Below are positions 33,707 through 43,064 of a DNA stretch of 64,000 bases, one piece after another. The first letter of the stretch is position 1. Each line of letters starts with the position of its first letter. The stretch comes from an uncultured Phycisphaerales bacterium. GTDB lineage: Bacteria; Planctomycetota; Phycisphaerae; Phycisphaerales; SM1A02. The notes beneath the pieces are model-generated. The model searched no databases, was not told the DNA's origin, and saw nothing but the letters and a program-made list of their open reading frames with translations. The position numbers and the translations under genes were made by a program. The DNA is taken from assembly GCA_905480395.1 (NCBI GenBank), contig CAJQQE010000005.1, positions 45,097-109,096 on the forward strand. Direction: 5' to 3'.

Positions 33707-34978
33707 TCAACCCACATGTCCGAATCGCACCGGATCGAGCAATGGTGTTTCGATGGACGGCCTACCGTCACAGAAGATCTCCGCGACCAAGCGGCCGGTG
33801 ATCGGACCGAGGGTCATCCCCATCATGGCATGGCCGGTCGCGACCACCAGACCTTTCGCCCAAGGGACTTCGCCGATCATCGGCATACCGTCCGGCGTGC
33901 ACGGCCGGTAGCCCGCCCACTCTGCGGTGATGGTCGCATCGTCAATGCCATGAAGGTATGGCCGCGCCGCGCGAGTGAGATTTTCGAGCCGAGAACGAGT
34001 CCACGGTCGACCGTGTTCAGCGATTTCCAGCGTGCCGGCGAGTCGCAGGCGATCAAACATCGGAGTGAAGGCGATGAATGTCTCGCGAAGCACGCCGCCC
34101 ATCTTGGGAATCGTCGAAAGGTCGGTGAGATCGCGGTGGTACCCGCGGGCGGGTTGGAGGGGAACGTTCAATCCGACGGTAGCGGCGAGCGGGCCCGACC
34201 AGGTACCCGCAGCCAGTACCACACGATCGGTCTCGATGATCTCACCCGATGCGAGGACCACACCGGTGACCCGCTCGTCGGTCACCAGCAGTCGTTCGAC
34301 GCCGCCTTGAAGCGCGCCCTCTCGAATCTCGACGCCCTGTTTCTTCAACCAGTTGCGAAGAGACAGCGTGAAGGCGAGCGGGTCCATGGTCGCGCTTTGG
34401 TCAAAACGAACGGCCCCGGCCACCGAATCGCCAAAGGCGGGATCGCTTCGGCGCAAGGCATCGCCATCGAGGCGCTCCGCGGTGTATCCGAAGGGCGAGA
34501 GATGTTTGATCTCTTGCTCAGCATCGTCCAAACTCGATGGCTTCAAGCAGACGTCGAGCCAACCACTGGGCCGCCAGTCGCAGTCGATCGCGGCGTCGGC
34601 ACGCATCTCGTCGAAGCCGCGGGCGGTCTCCCATCCCAAGTGGGCGAGCACGGCGAGGCAGGCTTCAAAGTGCGGCTGATTACAGTGGCGATGGAAGGTC
34701 AGCAACCAGCGAGCGAGATCGCCGTCGAAGCGAGGCTTGATGTAGAGCGGGCTATTCCGATCGAACATCCACTTCAATCCCTGCACGCTCACGCCGGGCC
34801 GGGTGAGCGGGGGATGCCCGTAGACGATGAGCCCGGCGTTTCCGCAACTGGCCCCGTCGCGAATGGGTTCTTGGTCGAGTACGACGCAGGGGAGCCCACG
34901 CTGGTGCAACGCCCACGCACTCGCGAGGCCGATGATGCCGCCGCCGATGATGATCACGGGCTGTTCTGTTCTGGGCAT
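33707..34978 (-). CDS. FAD-dependent D-amino-acid dehydrogenase-like oxidoreductase
   Basis: The 423-residue protein begins with VIIIGGGIIGLASAWALHQRG, the FAD dinucleotide fold of the DAO superfamily. It continues with DGASCGNAGLIVYG and YRPCTPDGMPMIGEVPWAKGLVVATGHAMMGMTLGPITG near the C-terminus, which fits DadA-type enzymes. These oxidise D-amino acids (often D-alanine) or related amines, passing electrons to quinone. The gene is convergent with the ROK kinase and downstream of the TlpA-like gene, from which a terminator at 35033 separates it. Confidence 0.85.
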   Translation of the reverse strand: MPRTEQPVIIIGGGIIGLASAWALHQRGLPCVVLDQEPIRDGASCGNAGLIVYGHPPLTRPGVSVQGLKWMFDRNSPLYIKPRFDGDLARWLLTFHRHCNQPHFEACLAVLAHLGWETARGFDEMRADAAIDCDWRPSGWLDVCLKPSSLDDAEQEIKHLSPFGYTAERLDGDALRRSDPAFGDSVAGAVRFDQSATMDPLAFTLSLRNWLKKQGVEIREGALQGGVERLLVTDERVTGVVLASGEIIETDRVVLAAGTWSGPLAATVGLNVPLQPARGYHRDLTDLSTIPKMGGVLRETFIAFTPMFDRLRLAGTLEIAEHGRPWTRSRLENLTRAARPYLHGIDDATITAEWAGYRPCTPDGMPMIGEVPWAKGLVVATGHAMMGMTLGPITGRLVAEIFCDGRPSIETPLLDPVRFGHVG

Positions 34979-35032
34979 GACGCCGGATGGTAGTCAGGAA
35001 CGCGTTCGACCGGACGGAATTCGAATTTGTGA

Positions 35033-35076
35033 GTAAAAAAGAACACGGGCGGCGCCGAGGGGCGTCACCCGTGTTC
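35033..35076 (-). terminator. Intrinsic terminator after the TlpA-like gene
   Basis: A 9-bp outer stem (35041-35049 with 35068-35076) and a 6-bp inner stem with loop GAGG are followed on the minus strand by TTTTTTACTC. It ends transcription from the gene at 35129-36301 about 50 nt after its stop. Confidence 0.85.
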
Positions 35077-35128
35077 AATCTATTCCGTGATCAGTTTCCC
35101 GCAACGACGGCGGAATCGGCGATCAGAA

Positions 35129-36301
35129 TCAGGCGGTCTTGCGTCCGGATTTTGCGGCGGCCTCATACTTCTTGAGTTGCTCGCGGATGCTCTGACCCAT
35201 GGCGTCGTCGTCGGATTTCTCAACGGCTTTCTTCTGCACCTTCACGGCCATGTCAAAATCGCCCATCTCGAAGTAGGCTCGGGCAAGCGTGTCGAGAATC
35301 GCGGGGTTGTTGCCACCCGAGGCGGCTTCGCCGGCCTTGGCAGCGGCCATCGCGAATTCAAAGTCGCGATCGGTGACGGCGGCATCGTCAAGGGTGTACC
35401 AGGCGATCGCGTTCATCATCATGGCGTTGTCGCGGTTGGCCTTGAGGATCGCCCATCCGGTCTGGTAGCCCTCGGGGTCGTTCATCGGACCGATCATGGT
35501 CTGGAACTTCATCATCTGCAGGTTGGCGTCTTTGGGCATTTTTGCAATGGCAGCGTCGAGGGTCTTCATCGCCTTGTCGTAGTTCTTTGAAGACTGGGCG
35601 TTTCTCATTGCCCGTCGAACATCGCTCATCAGGCGGGCGGCTTCTTGGGACTTTTCGTAGTCGCCTCGGAACTTGTCGCGGTCCCAGTCGCCGGCGACGA
35701 TCTTCTTCAGCGGTTCATCCATGCTCATTGGATGACCAATCCAGGCGACCCGTCCTTCGCCGTCGACCACGAATGCGCAGGGGATGCCGTTTCGCTTGGC
35801 AGCCTTCATGTACGCGTTGTTGGTCGCACCGTCCTGATCGACTGCGATGGTGTAATTGGTCTTCTTGTCCCACTGGGGCTTCGCGATGAAGGATTCGACG
35901 AGGGCGAGCTTTTCGTTGCTCACGCCGATGATGTCGACGCCTTGATCCTTGTATTCCTTCTGAAGTTCGGAGAGGTGGGGCATGCCCGTTTTGCAGGGAC
36001 CGCACCAGGTTGCCCAGAATTCCATGACCGTGACCTTGCCGGGGGTGAAGCCGTCGAAGTCGGTATTGCCTTTGAGAATCTTTTGCACGCGAGGCTTGGG
36101 GGCTTTGTCGCCGATGGTGAGGGTTTGAGCCTTTTTGGCATCTTGAAGCTCTGGAACCGGCTGCGGCATGGCCGCGATCTGCTCACCTTGGATGATCCGG
36201 CTCGGCTTTTCTTGGCCGACGATGGCGGGCGCATGCTGAGCGATGGCAGCGGCGGCGAGTCCGAGACTGGCGGCGGCAATGATGCACATGGTGATCTTCA
36301 T
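35129..36301 (-). CDS. Exported thioredoxin-like (TlpA/ResA type) protein with TPR-like C-terminal region
   Basis: The 390-residue protein has a signal peptide (MKITMCIIAAASLGLAAAAIAQ) and a thioredoxin fold with the redox pair WCGPC (Cys100, Cys103), as in TlpA/ResA proteins that reduce disulfides outside the cytoplasm. After the fold (FVVDGEGRVAWIGHP) a helical region of about 170 residues resembles tetratricopeptide repeats (AILDTLARAYFEMGDFDMAVKVQKKAV). The gene downstream of it on the chromosome map (36470-37714) encodes a similar protein without the cysteines, making this a paralogous pair on one strand. A terminator follows at 35033. Confidence 0.85.
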   Translation of the reverse strand: MKITMCIIAAASLGLAAAAIAQHAPAIVGQEKPSRIIQGEQIAAMPQPVPELQDAKKAQTLTIGDKAPKPRVQKILKGNTDFDGFTPGKVTVMEFWATWCGPCKTGMPHLSELQKEYKDQGVDIIGVSNEKLALVESFIAKPQWDKKTNYTIAVDQDGATNNAYMKAAKRNGIPCAFVVDGEGRVAWIGHPMSMDEPLKKIVAGDWDRDKFRGDYEKSQEAARLMSDVRRAMRNAQSSKNYDKAMKTLDAAIAKMPKDANLQMMKFQTMIGPMNDPEGYQTGWAILKANRDNAMMMNAIAWYTLDDAAVTDRDFEFAMAAAKAGEAASGGNNPAILDTLARAYFEMGDFDMAVKVQKKAVEKSDDDAMGQSIREQLKKYEAAAKSGRKTA

Positions 36302-36469
36302 GATTCGTCGGTCCTCAATTAATGAGAGAAGTACGGAAGTACGGAATTGGATCCGTCGTCGGATCTGGCAACCTCAAGATCGTACCGGCGACGGTTGAGT
36401 TGGTTGTGGCGAGTGGCGAATTCATGCCAAGACGGGGGGTTTGCCGTCTCATGGCTCGCTTGACCTTCG

Positions 36470-37714
36470 CTATTGACGGCGTGGTGAGCGGTAGGGTGGC
36501 GGCATTTCGCCGGGTTTCAGATATCCGTTGGTATAGGCATCAAGGTTGGCTCGAGTGGAATCACCGTGCCACGTCCCCAAGGCCCGCGCGACGGCTTTGA
36601 GCTGCCATCGGATGGCTTCATCAGCATCGCCTCGCAACCACCAGATGCGGCCCATGGTGTCGAGTACAGAATGATCCGTGTAGCCTTGAATCGCGTTCGC
36701 TTGTCGAGACATCTCCAGCGCGAAGTCGAGGTCGCGCCGAGAGACGTCAGGGAGGCTCACGGTGTTCCAAGCCAGATCATTGAGAATCAGGTAGTTGTTT
36801 GGAAATCTCGCGGCGATGTCCCGGCCGTACGCATACGCATCATCTGGTCGATCAGCGGTGGTCAGGAGAATGTCGAACTTCGAAATCTGGCGGCCACCGT
36901 TTCGAGTATCCAGTTCAATGAGTTCCTCGGCGAGGGCGACGGCCTCATCGGCAGTGGCTTGTCCGCGACGAACGCGACCACGGATCTCGACGAGGGCGAT
37001 CGATGCCTGTTGTCGGGCCATGTACTCCAGCACGGTGTTGCGGTAACCCTCGCTTGACCAGTTGTTGCTGCAGACCCTGGCCAGGGCCATCGCGGCGGTA
37101 TTCATCGGACCGTGGTAGACGACTTCTCCGTTTTGATCGAGTGCGACGACGGCTGGTAAGGTCGTGAGTCCAAGTGGCTCGATGAATGCTTTTCGCCAAG
37201 CATCGGTGTCATCGAGAATAGTCCGTGGTACCACGGGCGCTCGGCCGGGCAGAGATTCAAGCACCTGCTCGACCCGCGATCGAGGGCCACTGGCGATTGA
37301 GAGTGTTTGAATCTTCTCTGATTGCTGACCCAAGTCGCCGAGTTGGGCGAGGTGAGGTTCTGTGCCACCGACGAAGGGCGACCAGAAGAGAAGGATCGTG
37401 GGCCCTCCAGCATGCCATTCGGTGATCGGATCACCCTTGATCATCGTGCCTCCCAAGGGTGGCGGGGCGGGATCGCCGATCATCCGAAGTTCGCGGATCG
37501 TGTCCTGATCCGGGGCGAACCGAGAGGCTGCCATCTCGCTGCTGGGTGGCGTTGCCTTGGGGGTGGTCGCCTTGGGTTGGGTTGGTTGGCCGGGAATTGC
37601 GGTCTGCCCCAGCACCGGCGCCGCAAGGGCAAAGGTGCCGAGCATGCTCAAGAGAACGAGCATGGGGCGGTTGGCAGTCTGGCGTCCGAGACGGTGATGA
37701 TCAGAGGGGCTCAT
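36470..37714 (-). CDS. Exported thioredoxin-fold paralog lacking the CxxC pair
   Basis: The 414-residue protein has a signal peptide (MLVLLSMLGTFALAAPVLGQ) and a thioredoxin-like stretch where the active site should be: ILLFWSPFVGGTEPHLAQL, with no CxxC. FIEPLGLTTLPAVVALDQNGEVVYHG follows, including a cis-Pro-like TTLP. The C-terminal ~180 residues are TPR-like (VLDTMGRIWWLRGDADEAIRWQLKAV) and closely resemble the gene at 35129. It is therefore a redox-dead paralog, possibly a chaperone or scaffold. The start is taken at ATG 37714; the open frame extends 63 codons further but is unlike a signal peptide there. It lies 168 nt upstream of the functional paralog, same strand. Confidence 0.75.
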   Translation of the reverse strand: MSPSDHHRLGRQTANRPMLVLLSMLGTFALAAPVLGQTAIPGQPTQPKATTPKATPPSSEMAASRFAPDQDTIRELRMIGDPAPPPLGGTMIKGDPITEWHAGGPTILLFWSPFVGGTEPHLAQLGDLGQQSEKIQTLSIASGPRSRVEQVLESLPGRAPVVPRTILDDTDAWRKAFIEPLGLTTLPAVVALDQNGEVVYHGPMNTAAMALARVCSNNWSSEGYRNTVLEYMARQQASIALVEIRGRVRRGQATADEAVALAEELIELDTRNGGRQISKFDILLTTADRPDDAYAYGRDIAARFPNNYLILNDLAWNTVSLPDVSRRDLDFALEMSRQANAIQGYTDHSVLDTMGRIWWLRGDADEAIRWQLKAVARALGTWHGDSTRANLDAYTNGYLKPGEMPPPYRSPRRQ

Positions 37715-37812
37715 ATAGAAGGAACGATAGTCGAGCGGAGGCCCCCAAGTCGACCGTTCGGGATGGTGCTTCAAGTAGGCAAGCGGTGGCCGCAAGCCGG
37801 TATCCTCTTGGA

Positions 37813-38688
37813 ATGGAAGCCGCCTCCGACCCCACATCCAGCTCGTCCGCGGTACCGATTGACGGGAAGAATCTGGCTTTTCAGGTCCGTCGGACGGTGG
37901 CAAGGCGAGTGGCGGAAGGCAAGCGACGGGTTCGGCTGGATGCGGTCCTCGCTGGGGAGGACAAGGGTGCTGACATTTACGCCCACAATCAGCGGAAGAC
38001 CTGTGCGGCGGTGGGCATCGAATACCACCTGCATCGGCTCCCCGCCAGTGCTTCCATCGAGGAAGTCGAAGACCAAGTCCGAGCCCTCAACGAAGACGAC
38101 GACGTCACGGCGATCATGGTCCATCTGCCGCTCCCCGAGGGCGTCGAGGCGGAGCGGGTCCAGTCGTTGATCGACGAGGCCAAGGACGTCGAGGGCGTCA
38201 ATCCCGCGAACATCGGCAACATCGTCTACGGGCGGCGGAGCCTGGTCCCCTGCACCGCGTTGGCGTCGGTCGAGATGATCGAGTCGACGGGCATCGAACT
38301 CCGCGGAAAGCGATGCGTGATCGTCGGTGCGAGTAACATCGTGGGCAAGCCGATCGCCGTCCTGCTGATGCGGGCGGAGGCGACGGTGATTTCGACGAAC
38401 AAGTACACCGAGGATCTTGGCAGTCTCACCCGGACCGCCGATGTCTTGGTGAGTGCGGCCGGTGTCGCCGGTCTCATCACCCGTGACATGGTCAAGCCCG
38501 GTGCGGTGGTCGTGGACGTGGGCATCAACCGAGTCTTGGGCGCGAATGGCAAACGCCGGACCGTCGGGGACGTGGCGTTCGAAGAAGTCGCCGAGGTCGC
38601 GGGGCACTTGAGCCCGGTGCCGGGTGGCGTCGGTCCGATGACGGTCGCGATGCTGTTACGGAATACCGTCGAAGCCGCGGGCGTCTAG
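37813..38688 (+). CDS. folD: Bifunctional methylenetetrahydrofolate dehydrogenase / cyclohydrolase
   Basis: FolD interconverts 5,10-methylene-THF, methenyl-THF and 10-formyl-THF for purine and one-carbon metabolism. The 291-residue protein has the catalytic-Lys region YAHNQRKTCAAVGIEY, IMVHLPLPEGVEAE, the NADP-binding VIVGASNIVGKPIAVLL, and the C-terminal PVPGGVGPMTVAMLLRNT. The ATG at 37813 precedes an unconserved 20-residue leader. It is divergent from the CxxC-less thioredoxin paralog gene. Confidence 0.95.
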   Translation: MEAASDPTSSSSAVPIDGKNLAFQVRRTVARRVAEGKRRVRLDAVLAGEDKGADIYAHNQRKTCAAVGIEYHLHRLPASASIEEVEDQVRALNEDDDVTAIMVHLPLPEGVEAERVQSLIDEAKDVEGVNPANIGNIVYGRRSLVPCTALASVEMIESTGIELRGKRCVIVGASNIVGKPIAVLLMRAEATVISTNKYTEDLGSLTRTADVLVSAAGVAGLITRDMVKPGAVVVDVGINRVLGANGKRRTVGDVAFEEVAEVAGHLSPVPGGVGPMTVAMLLRNTVEAAGV

Positions 38689-38784
38689 ACGATCAAAAAT
38701 TTATCATTTCGATCATCGGTTTTAGAGTTATGGCCATGAAACATCCGTCCGGCGTCTGATCGGCTGGCTTGAGGAGCATCTGTG

Positions 38785-41019
38785 ATGAGAAGTCTTCTTT
38801 GTGCATCTTCTGTTCAACGCATGATGGCCACCATCATGGTGATGACCCTGTTCACCTTCGGCGGTTCATTGGCCGAAGCCCAAGTCGAGGCCCCACCGTC
38901 CGCGGGTGAGACCACGCCGAGGTCGTGGCCCCGAGAAATCCAGAAAGGCGACGCCACGATCATCTTGCAGCGTCCGCAGCTCGATCTCTGGAAGGGCGAC
39001 CGCCTCACGTTGTCGATTGCCGCCAGTGTCGACCCCGGTCTTCGTCGGGGAGAGGTCGTGGGTAGTCTTGTTCTGCAGGTGAGCGTGCTCGCAAACAACG
39101 AGACTGGCGAAGCGACGCTCTATAACTTTGAGTTTGAGCACGCCGCCTTCGACGATGAACTCATTGCCGAGCAGATCAGCTCGCTGATGCGGGCGTCCAT
39201 TCCGACCTCCCCGATCATCATGCCGCTGACGCGATTGACCGGACTGATTACGGATCAGACCGTGATCGACGTCGAAGACGAATCGTTGTCCAAGACCGCG
39301 CCAGTCATTTATTACCGTGAAACGCCATCGGTCCTCCTGATGCTCCCGGAGCGTGAGAAGCGGCGGCGCTTCGCCTCGGGAATCACCATGGTCGCAGATG
39401 CCGACCGTCCGCTCTTCGAAGTCAAAGGAACCTATTACCTCTTCGATGGGGTTGGCTGGTTGTCCGCCGATTCGCTCGATGCGACGGTCTGGGCGGATTG
39501 TCGCATGCTCCCGAAGGAGTTCGCAGACCTCCCGGACGACCCGCAGTTCGCGCATATCAAGGAAGCAGTGGCGACCCTCGATGACGGTCCGGGCCTTGAG
39601 CCAGGACAGGACGCGGGAGTGGTTCCAGAAGTCATTCGGAGCAGCGTGCCTGCTGAGTTGGTCGTGGTGGACGGGACACCGGCGTGGACCCGGATCGCCG
39701 AAACGCCGTTGTTGCGAGCCAGCAATACTGATTCTGATCTCTTCCTAGATACCAGTGGCCAGGCGTACTACTTGCTGGTTTCCGGTCGCTGGTTCAAGGC
39801 ATCGAGCCCGTCGGGCGACTGGGCGATGATCGATGCGTCGGATGTGCCGACGACCTTTGCCACGATTCCCGACGACGTCGAGGCGTATCGCGTAGTGGCA
39901 TCGGTTCCCGGCACCATCGAATCGAAGGAGGCGTTGGCGATGGCCCAGGTGCCGGAGATCGCCGCCATCGATCGCAATACCGCTGAACTGACCGTGGTGT
40001 ACGACGGCCCGCCAAAGTTTCAAGCGATCACGGGTACGCCCATGCAGTATGCCCTCAACACCGCCACGGCGGTGATTCGCGTTCAGGGCCGCTACTACGC
40101 CATGGAAAATGCGGTGTGGTTCGAATCGTCCAAGGCGACCGGGCCGTGGGCGGTCGCGTCGAGTGTGCCGTCACTGATCTATACGATCCCGCCCGACAGT
40201 CCGCTCTACTACGTCACATTCGTCCGGATCTACAACGTCGACGACAACATCGTGGTCACCGGTTACACCTCCGGGTACTCCGGCGTCTACGTCTCGGGTT
40301 CCGTGGTCGTCTACGGCACCGGGTACGACTACCCGTACTACTACTGGCCCCGCTGGTACTGGGGACGACCGCCGGTCTGGGGGTACAACCGTTGGTACAA
40401 CCCCAACACCGGTCGCTACGTCGCCAGTCGTAATTACTACGGCCCCAACGGTCGGTCGGTTGGATATGGCTGGTCGAATCCTTCGACGGGTTGGGCGGGG
40501 CGCGGCTACCAGGCGTCGAGTCCGTACGCCCAGTGGGGCCGCAACGTTGCCACCAACGGCAGCACTTGGGTGCGAACCGGGCACGTCACCAATGCCCGTG
40601 GCACGGTGGTCGCTGGTCAGTCCACCAACGGCAATCAAGGGGTGGCAAGCAATCGCCGCGGGAACGGTTGGACGGCGACCGCCAAATATAATGACAATCG
40701 CTACGTGGGTAATGATGGCAACGTCTACCGTCGTGATGGCGACGGCTGGAGCAAGTACGACAACGGCAACTGGGTACCCGCCACCGGTACCGCGGGGGAT
40801 CGTGAACGATTTCGGAGCATCGAAGGCGGGCTGAACTCGAATCACCAGGCGCGAGACCGTTCGGCCAATCGAGACAGGTCCAACCGATCAAACTTCTCGG
40901 GGAGTATTCGAAACCGTTCGCAGTCTTCTGGTGGATCTATTCGAGGCGGCGGAATATCTCGGGGGAGCGGATCGAGTCGCGGCGGCGGATCGAGCCGAGG
41001 CCGGTCTCGCGGTCGGTGA
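38785..41019 (+). CDS. Secreted protein with YY/W repeats and Tyr/Gly/Ser-rich C-terminal region
   Basis: The 744-residue protein starts at ATG 38785 (GAGGAG spaced 8 nt; a GTG lies one codon earlier). It has a signal peptide ending near SLAEAQ. Residues about 60-430 form a soluble domain containing three repeats of a short module: YYLFDGVGWLSADS, AYYLLVSGRWFKASSPSGDW and RYYAMENAVWFESSKATGPW. From about residue 480 the sequence becomes Tyr/Gly/Asn-rich (YDYPYYYWPRWYWGRPPVWGY) and ends with an Arg/Ser/Gly-rich basic tail. The modules resemble proteins in other bacteria annotated as carbohydrate-binding family V/XII; the function is unknown. An envelope or surface location is inferred. Confidence 0.8.
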   Translation: MRSLLCASSVQRMMATIMVMTLFTFGGSLAEAQVEAPPSAGETTPRSWPREIQKGDATIILQRPQLDLWKGDRLTLSIAASVDPGLRRGEVVGSLVLQVSVLANNETGEATLYNFEFEHAAFDDELIAEQISSLMRASIPTSPIIMPLTRLTGLITDQTVIDVEDESLSKTAPVIYYRETPSVLLMLPEREKRRRFASGITMVADADRPLFEVKGTYYLFDGVGWLSADSLDATVWADCRMLPKEFADLPDDPQFAHIKEAVATLDDGPGLEPGQDAGVVPEVIRSSVPAELVVVDGTPAWTRIAETPLLRASNTDSDLFLDTSGQAYYLLVSGRWFKASSPSGDWAMIDASDVPTTFATIPDDVEAYRVVASVPGTIESKEALAMAQVPEIAAIDRNTAELTVVYDGPPKFQAITGTPMQYALNTATAVIRVQGRYYAMENAVWFESSKATGPWAVASSVPSLIYTIPPDSPLYYVTFVRIYNVDDNIVVTGYTSGYSGVYVSGSVVVYGTGYDYPYYYWPRWYWGRPPVWGYNRWYNPNTGRYVASRNYYGPNGRSVGYGWSNPSTGWAGRGYQASSPYAQWGRNVATNGSTWVRTGHVTNARGTVVAGQSTNGNQGVASNRRGNGWTATAKYNDNRYVGNDGNVYRRDGDGWSKYDNGNWVPATGTAGDRERFRSIEGGLNSNHQARDRSANRDRSNRSNFSGSIRNRSQSSGGSIRGGGISRGSGSSRGGGSSRGRSRGR

Positions 41020-41248
41020 TCCTAGTGTTCAGGTTTTGGTGTGCGGAGCGCTTTGTCGATTGAAGCATCGGCGCAGGGGGGTTCGCTCATGACGCGACCC
41101 GCTCGCGCGAGGGCGGTTGGTGGCGGAACAATCAAAGAGGACGCCTCTCGGGTGTGCAGGTGCTTTGATATGTCCAGCACCTGGGGAATCGAGAACACCA
41201 TTTTTCACAAAATATAGAGTTTTGACGACGAGCGATCGGTCTTCCCGC
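41020..41248. other. Intergenic region
   Basis: No gene is supported here. A longer frame runs through it into the small CDS at 41249 from 41117, but the upstream part reads as non-coding. Confidence 0.5.
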
Positions 41249-41416
41249 ATGTGGTTTTACTCGGCCCGCGCGGTGGACAAGCTCTTTCATTTCTTCCGTC
41301 ATTCCTTCATGAGCAAGGAAGAGGTTGATGAGTTAGAAGATCGCGGCAAGGTGATGGAGCACGCGATTGTTCCTCGGTCTACTTCTCGGATCAGAGGGTT
41401 GGCACAAATCGCGTGA
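41249..41416 (+). CDS. Small hypothetical protein
   Basis: A 55-codon frame from ATG 41249 reads MWFYSARAVDKLFHFFRHSF then a charged helix (SKEEVDELEDRGKVMEHAI) and a basic end. Codon use looks coding-like, and a terminator follows about 70 nt downstream (41485). It has no clear Shine-Dalgarno and no recognised family. It may be a small conserved protein of this group. Confidence 0.4.
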   Translation: MWFYSARAVDKLFHFFRHSFMSKEEVDELEDRGKVMEHAIVPRSTSRIRGLAQIA

Positions 41417-41484
41417 GGTACAGTTCGTAAGACGTCATTATTGAGAGAAAATGATTTCGAACGAATGTGTATCAAAAAGTGCGC

Positions 41485-41516
41485 CCATCCGGCTTGACGC
41501 CGGGTGGGTGTTTTGG
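41485..41516 (+). terminator. Intrinsic terminator in the 41-kb intergenic region
   Basis: A 10-bp stem (41485-41494 with 41500-41509, one G-T pair) with loop TTGAC is followed by TGTTTTGG. It terminates plus-strand transcription after the small gene at 41249 or after the 38785 gene. Confidence 0.7.
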
Positions 41517-41756
41517 TTCTAGCGTGCGGGGAACAGGCGTGTCCATTTGAATAGGCGAATGGCAAACGTGGTTCTTATCTATCGAGTCGAGCGAGGCGAT
41601 CGTTTATTGACGGTCGATGATTGATTCGGAACGATGAAGCGTCGTCGATTCGTAGATTCCGGTGCCAGTGAATTTTCAACCACAGCTCATGAAAATCACG
41701 AGGATCATGACCTTGAACCCTTCCGGGGAGTGTCTTCCACGACTTCGGTGATCTAA

Positions 41757-41790
41757 AATCACCCCTCCGGGAAACCGGGCGGGGTGTTCT
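41757..41790. terminator. Bidirectional hairpin terminator before purC
   Basis: CACCCC-CCGG pairs with CCGG-GGGGTG around GAAA (41760-41770 with 41775-41786, one small internal mismatch). T-rich tracts flank it on both strands (TTCTCTT on plus, ATTTTAGAT on minus). On the minus strand it lies about 85 nt after the purC stop. Confidence 0.6.
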
Positions 41791-41869
41791 CTTGGATGGT
41801 TGGTGTGGTTGTGGGTGCCGTGGCGTCGTCGGCCCGGCCCTCCACGGGCGAACCTGGCACCCCGGTCGC

Positions 41870-42817
41870 TCAGAGCGTTGGTTCGAACAGCCTTCGGGCG
41901 GCCTCTCGGTAGCGATCCATGGTTCGCTCGACGATGTGCGGGGGAAGCTCCGGGCCGGGCGGTTCCTTTTTCCATTCGCCGCGGGCGACGAGTTCGAGCA
42001 GATAATTCCGGACGAACTGTTTGTCGAAAGAATCTTGCTCTCGACCAGACTCGTAATCTTCGGCGGGCCAGTAACGGCTGGAGTCGGGGGTGAGGACTTC
42101 GTCGCAGATCAAGAGTTCGCCGTTCGGTTCGCCGTCGAAGTCGATGGCATGTCCAAACTCAAACTTGGTGTCGGCGAGAATAACCCCTCGGGCCGCGGAA
42201 TAGTCGGCGGCCGCATCGTAGATTGTGAGCGTGAGATTCCGAAGACGATCCATCAGTGGTTCGCCCGCGATGTCGCAGGCTCGTTCGAAATCGATGTTCT
42301 CATCGTGGCCTTCCGTCGCCTTCGTGGCCGGGGTGAAGATCGGATGGGGGAGACGTCCGCTGCGGTGGAGTCCTTCGGGAAGTGGAATTCCGCAGACGGT
42401 CCCGTCGTGCTGATATTCACTCCAGCCGCTTCCGGCGAGGTAGCCGCGAGCAACGCATTCAATCGGGACGACTTCAACCGACCGGCAGAGCATCATTCGA
42501 CCTTCCAACATCGATCGCTCGTTGACGGTGAGGCCGGGGACGTCTGCGGGTTCGGTCGAGATGAGATGGTCGCCGACCAGTTCGAGCTCCCGGATGAAGT
42601 GAAACCACCCGAGACTGGTCTCGGTGAGGAGTCGTCCTTTGCCAGGAATCGGGGTCGGCATCACGACGTCGTAGGCGCTCAGGCGATCCGTGGCCACGAT
42701 CAGTACCTGATCGGGACCGGTATTCACCGGAACTCGGTAGACGTCACGCACCTTGCCCTCCCGTCGATCCGGGAGTGCGAGGTCGGTTTGAAATACGGCG
42801 GCGGTGGCCTCGGTCAT
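41870..42817 (-). CDS. purC: Phosphoribosylaminoimidazole-succinocarboxamide synthase
   Basis: PurC couples aspartate to CAIR with ATP in purine biosynthesis. The 315-residue protein shows GKVRDVYRVP at the ATP site, DRLSAYDVVMPTPIPGKGRLLTETS, VVPIECVARGYLAGSGWSEYQ, and TKFEFGHAIDFDGEPNGELLICDEVLTPDSSRYW. This is the long bacterial/eukaryote-like SAICAR synthetase form. purD (57472) is also in the window but not linked. A terminator follows at 41757. Confidence 0.95.
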   Translation of the reverse strand: MTEATAAVFQTDLALPDRREGKVRDVYRVPVNTGPDQVLIVATDRLSAYDVVMPTPIPGKGRLLTETSLGWFHFIRELELVGDHLISTEPADVPGLTVNERSMLEGRMMLCRSVEVVPIECVARGYLAGSGWSEYQHDGTVCGIPLPEGLHRSGRLPHPIFTPATKATEGHDENIDFERACDIAGEPLMDRLRNLTLTIYDAAADYSAARGVILADTKFEFGHAIDFDGEPNGELLICDEVLTPDSSRYWPAEDYESGREQDSFDKQFVRNYLLELVARGEWKKEPPGPELPPHIVERTMDRYREAARRLFEPTL

Positions 42818-43064
42818 GGGATAATTCTATGTCCTGAGAAGGGGTCCGGTGAAGATTTGACCTGAGATCCCCGATCTCGGTCATCCAGGATCGAGGCGCA
42901 CTTTGAAACGGTCGGAAGATCTGGTCCACGAGGAAAAGTCACCCACGATCCAAAGTTCTCAGGGAATTCGAGGCCGCAGATCGGCTGGATTCCAGATCGA
43001 CCACCCATCTGCCCGGTACACTTTCTCAACGGCGGCAATTCTGCCCCAGAACCCTGGAGTCGGC

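Larger units (their letters stand above)
41417..41869. other. Intergenic region with two hairpin terminators
   Basis: No gene is supported. It holds terminators at 41485 and 41757, plus a GGTGAT/ATCACC hairpin (41747-41763) that overlaps and excludes the second one. Confidence 0.5.

Noticed and set aside
33560..34993. 477-codon plus-strand frame antisense to the DadA-like gene.
   Set aside because: Shadow frame; the minus strand has the FAD motif and family signature.
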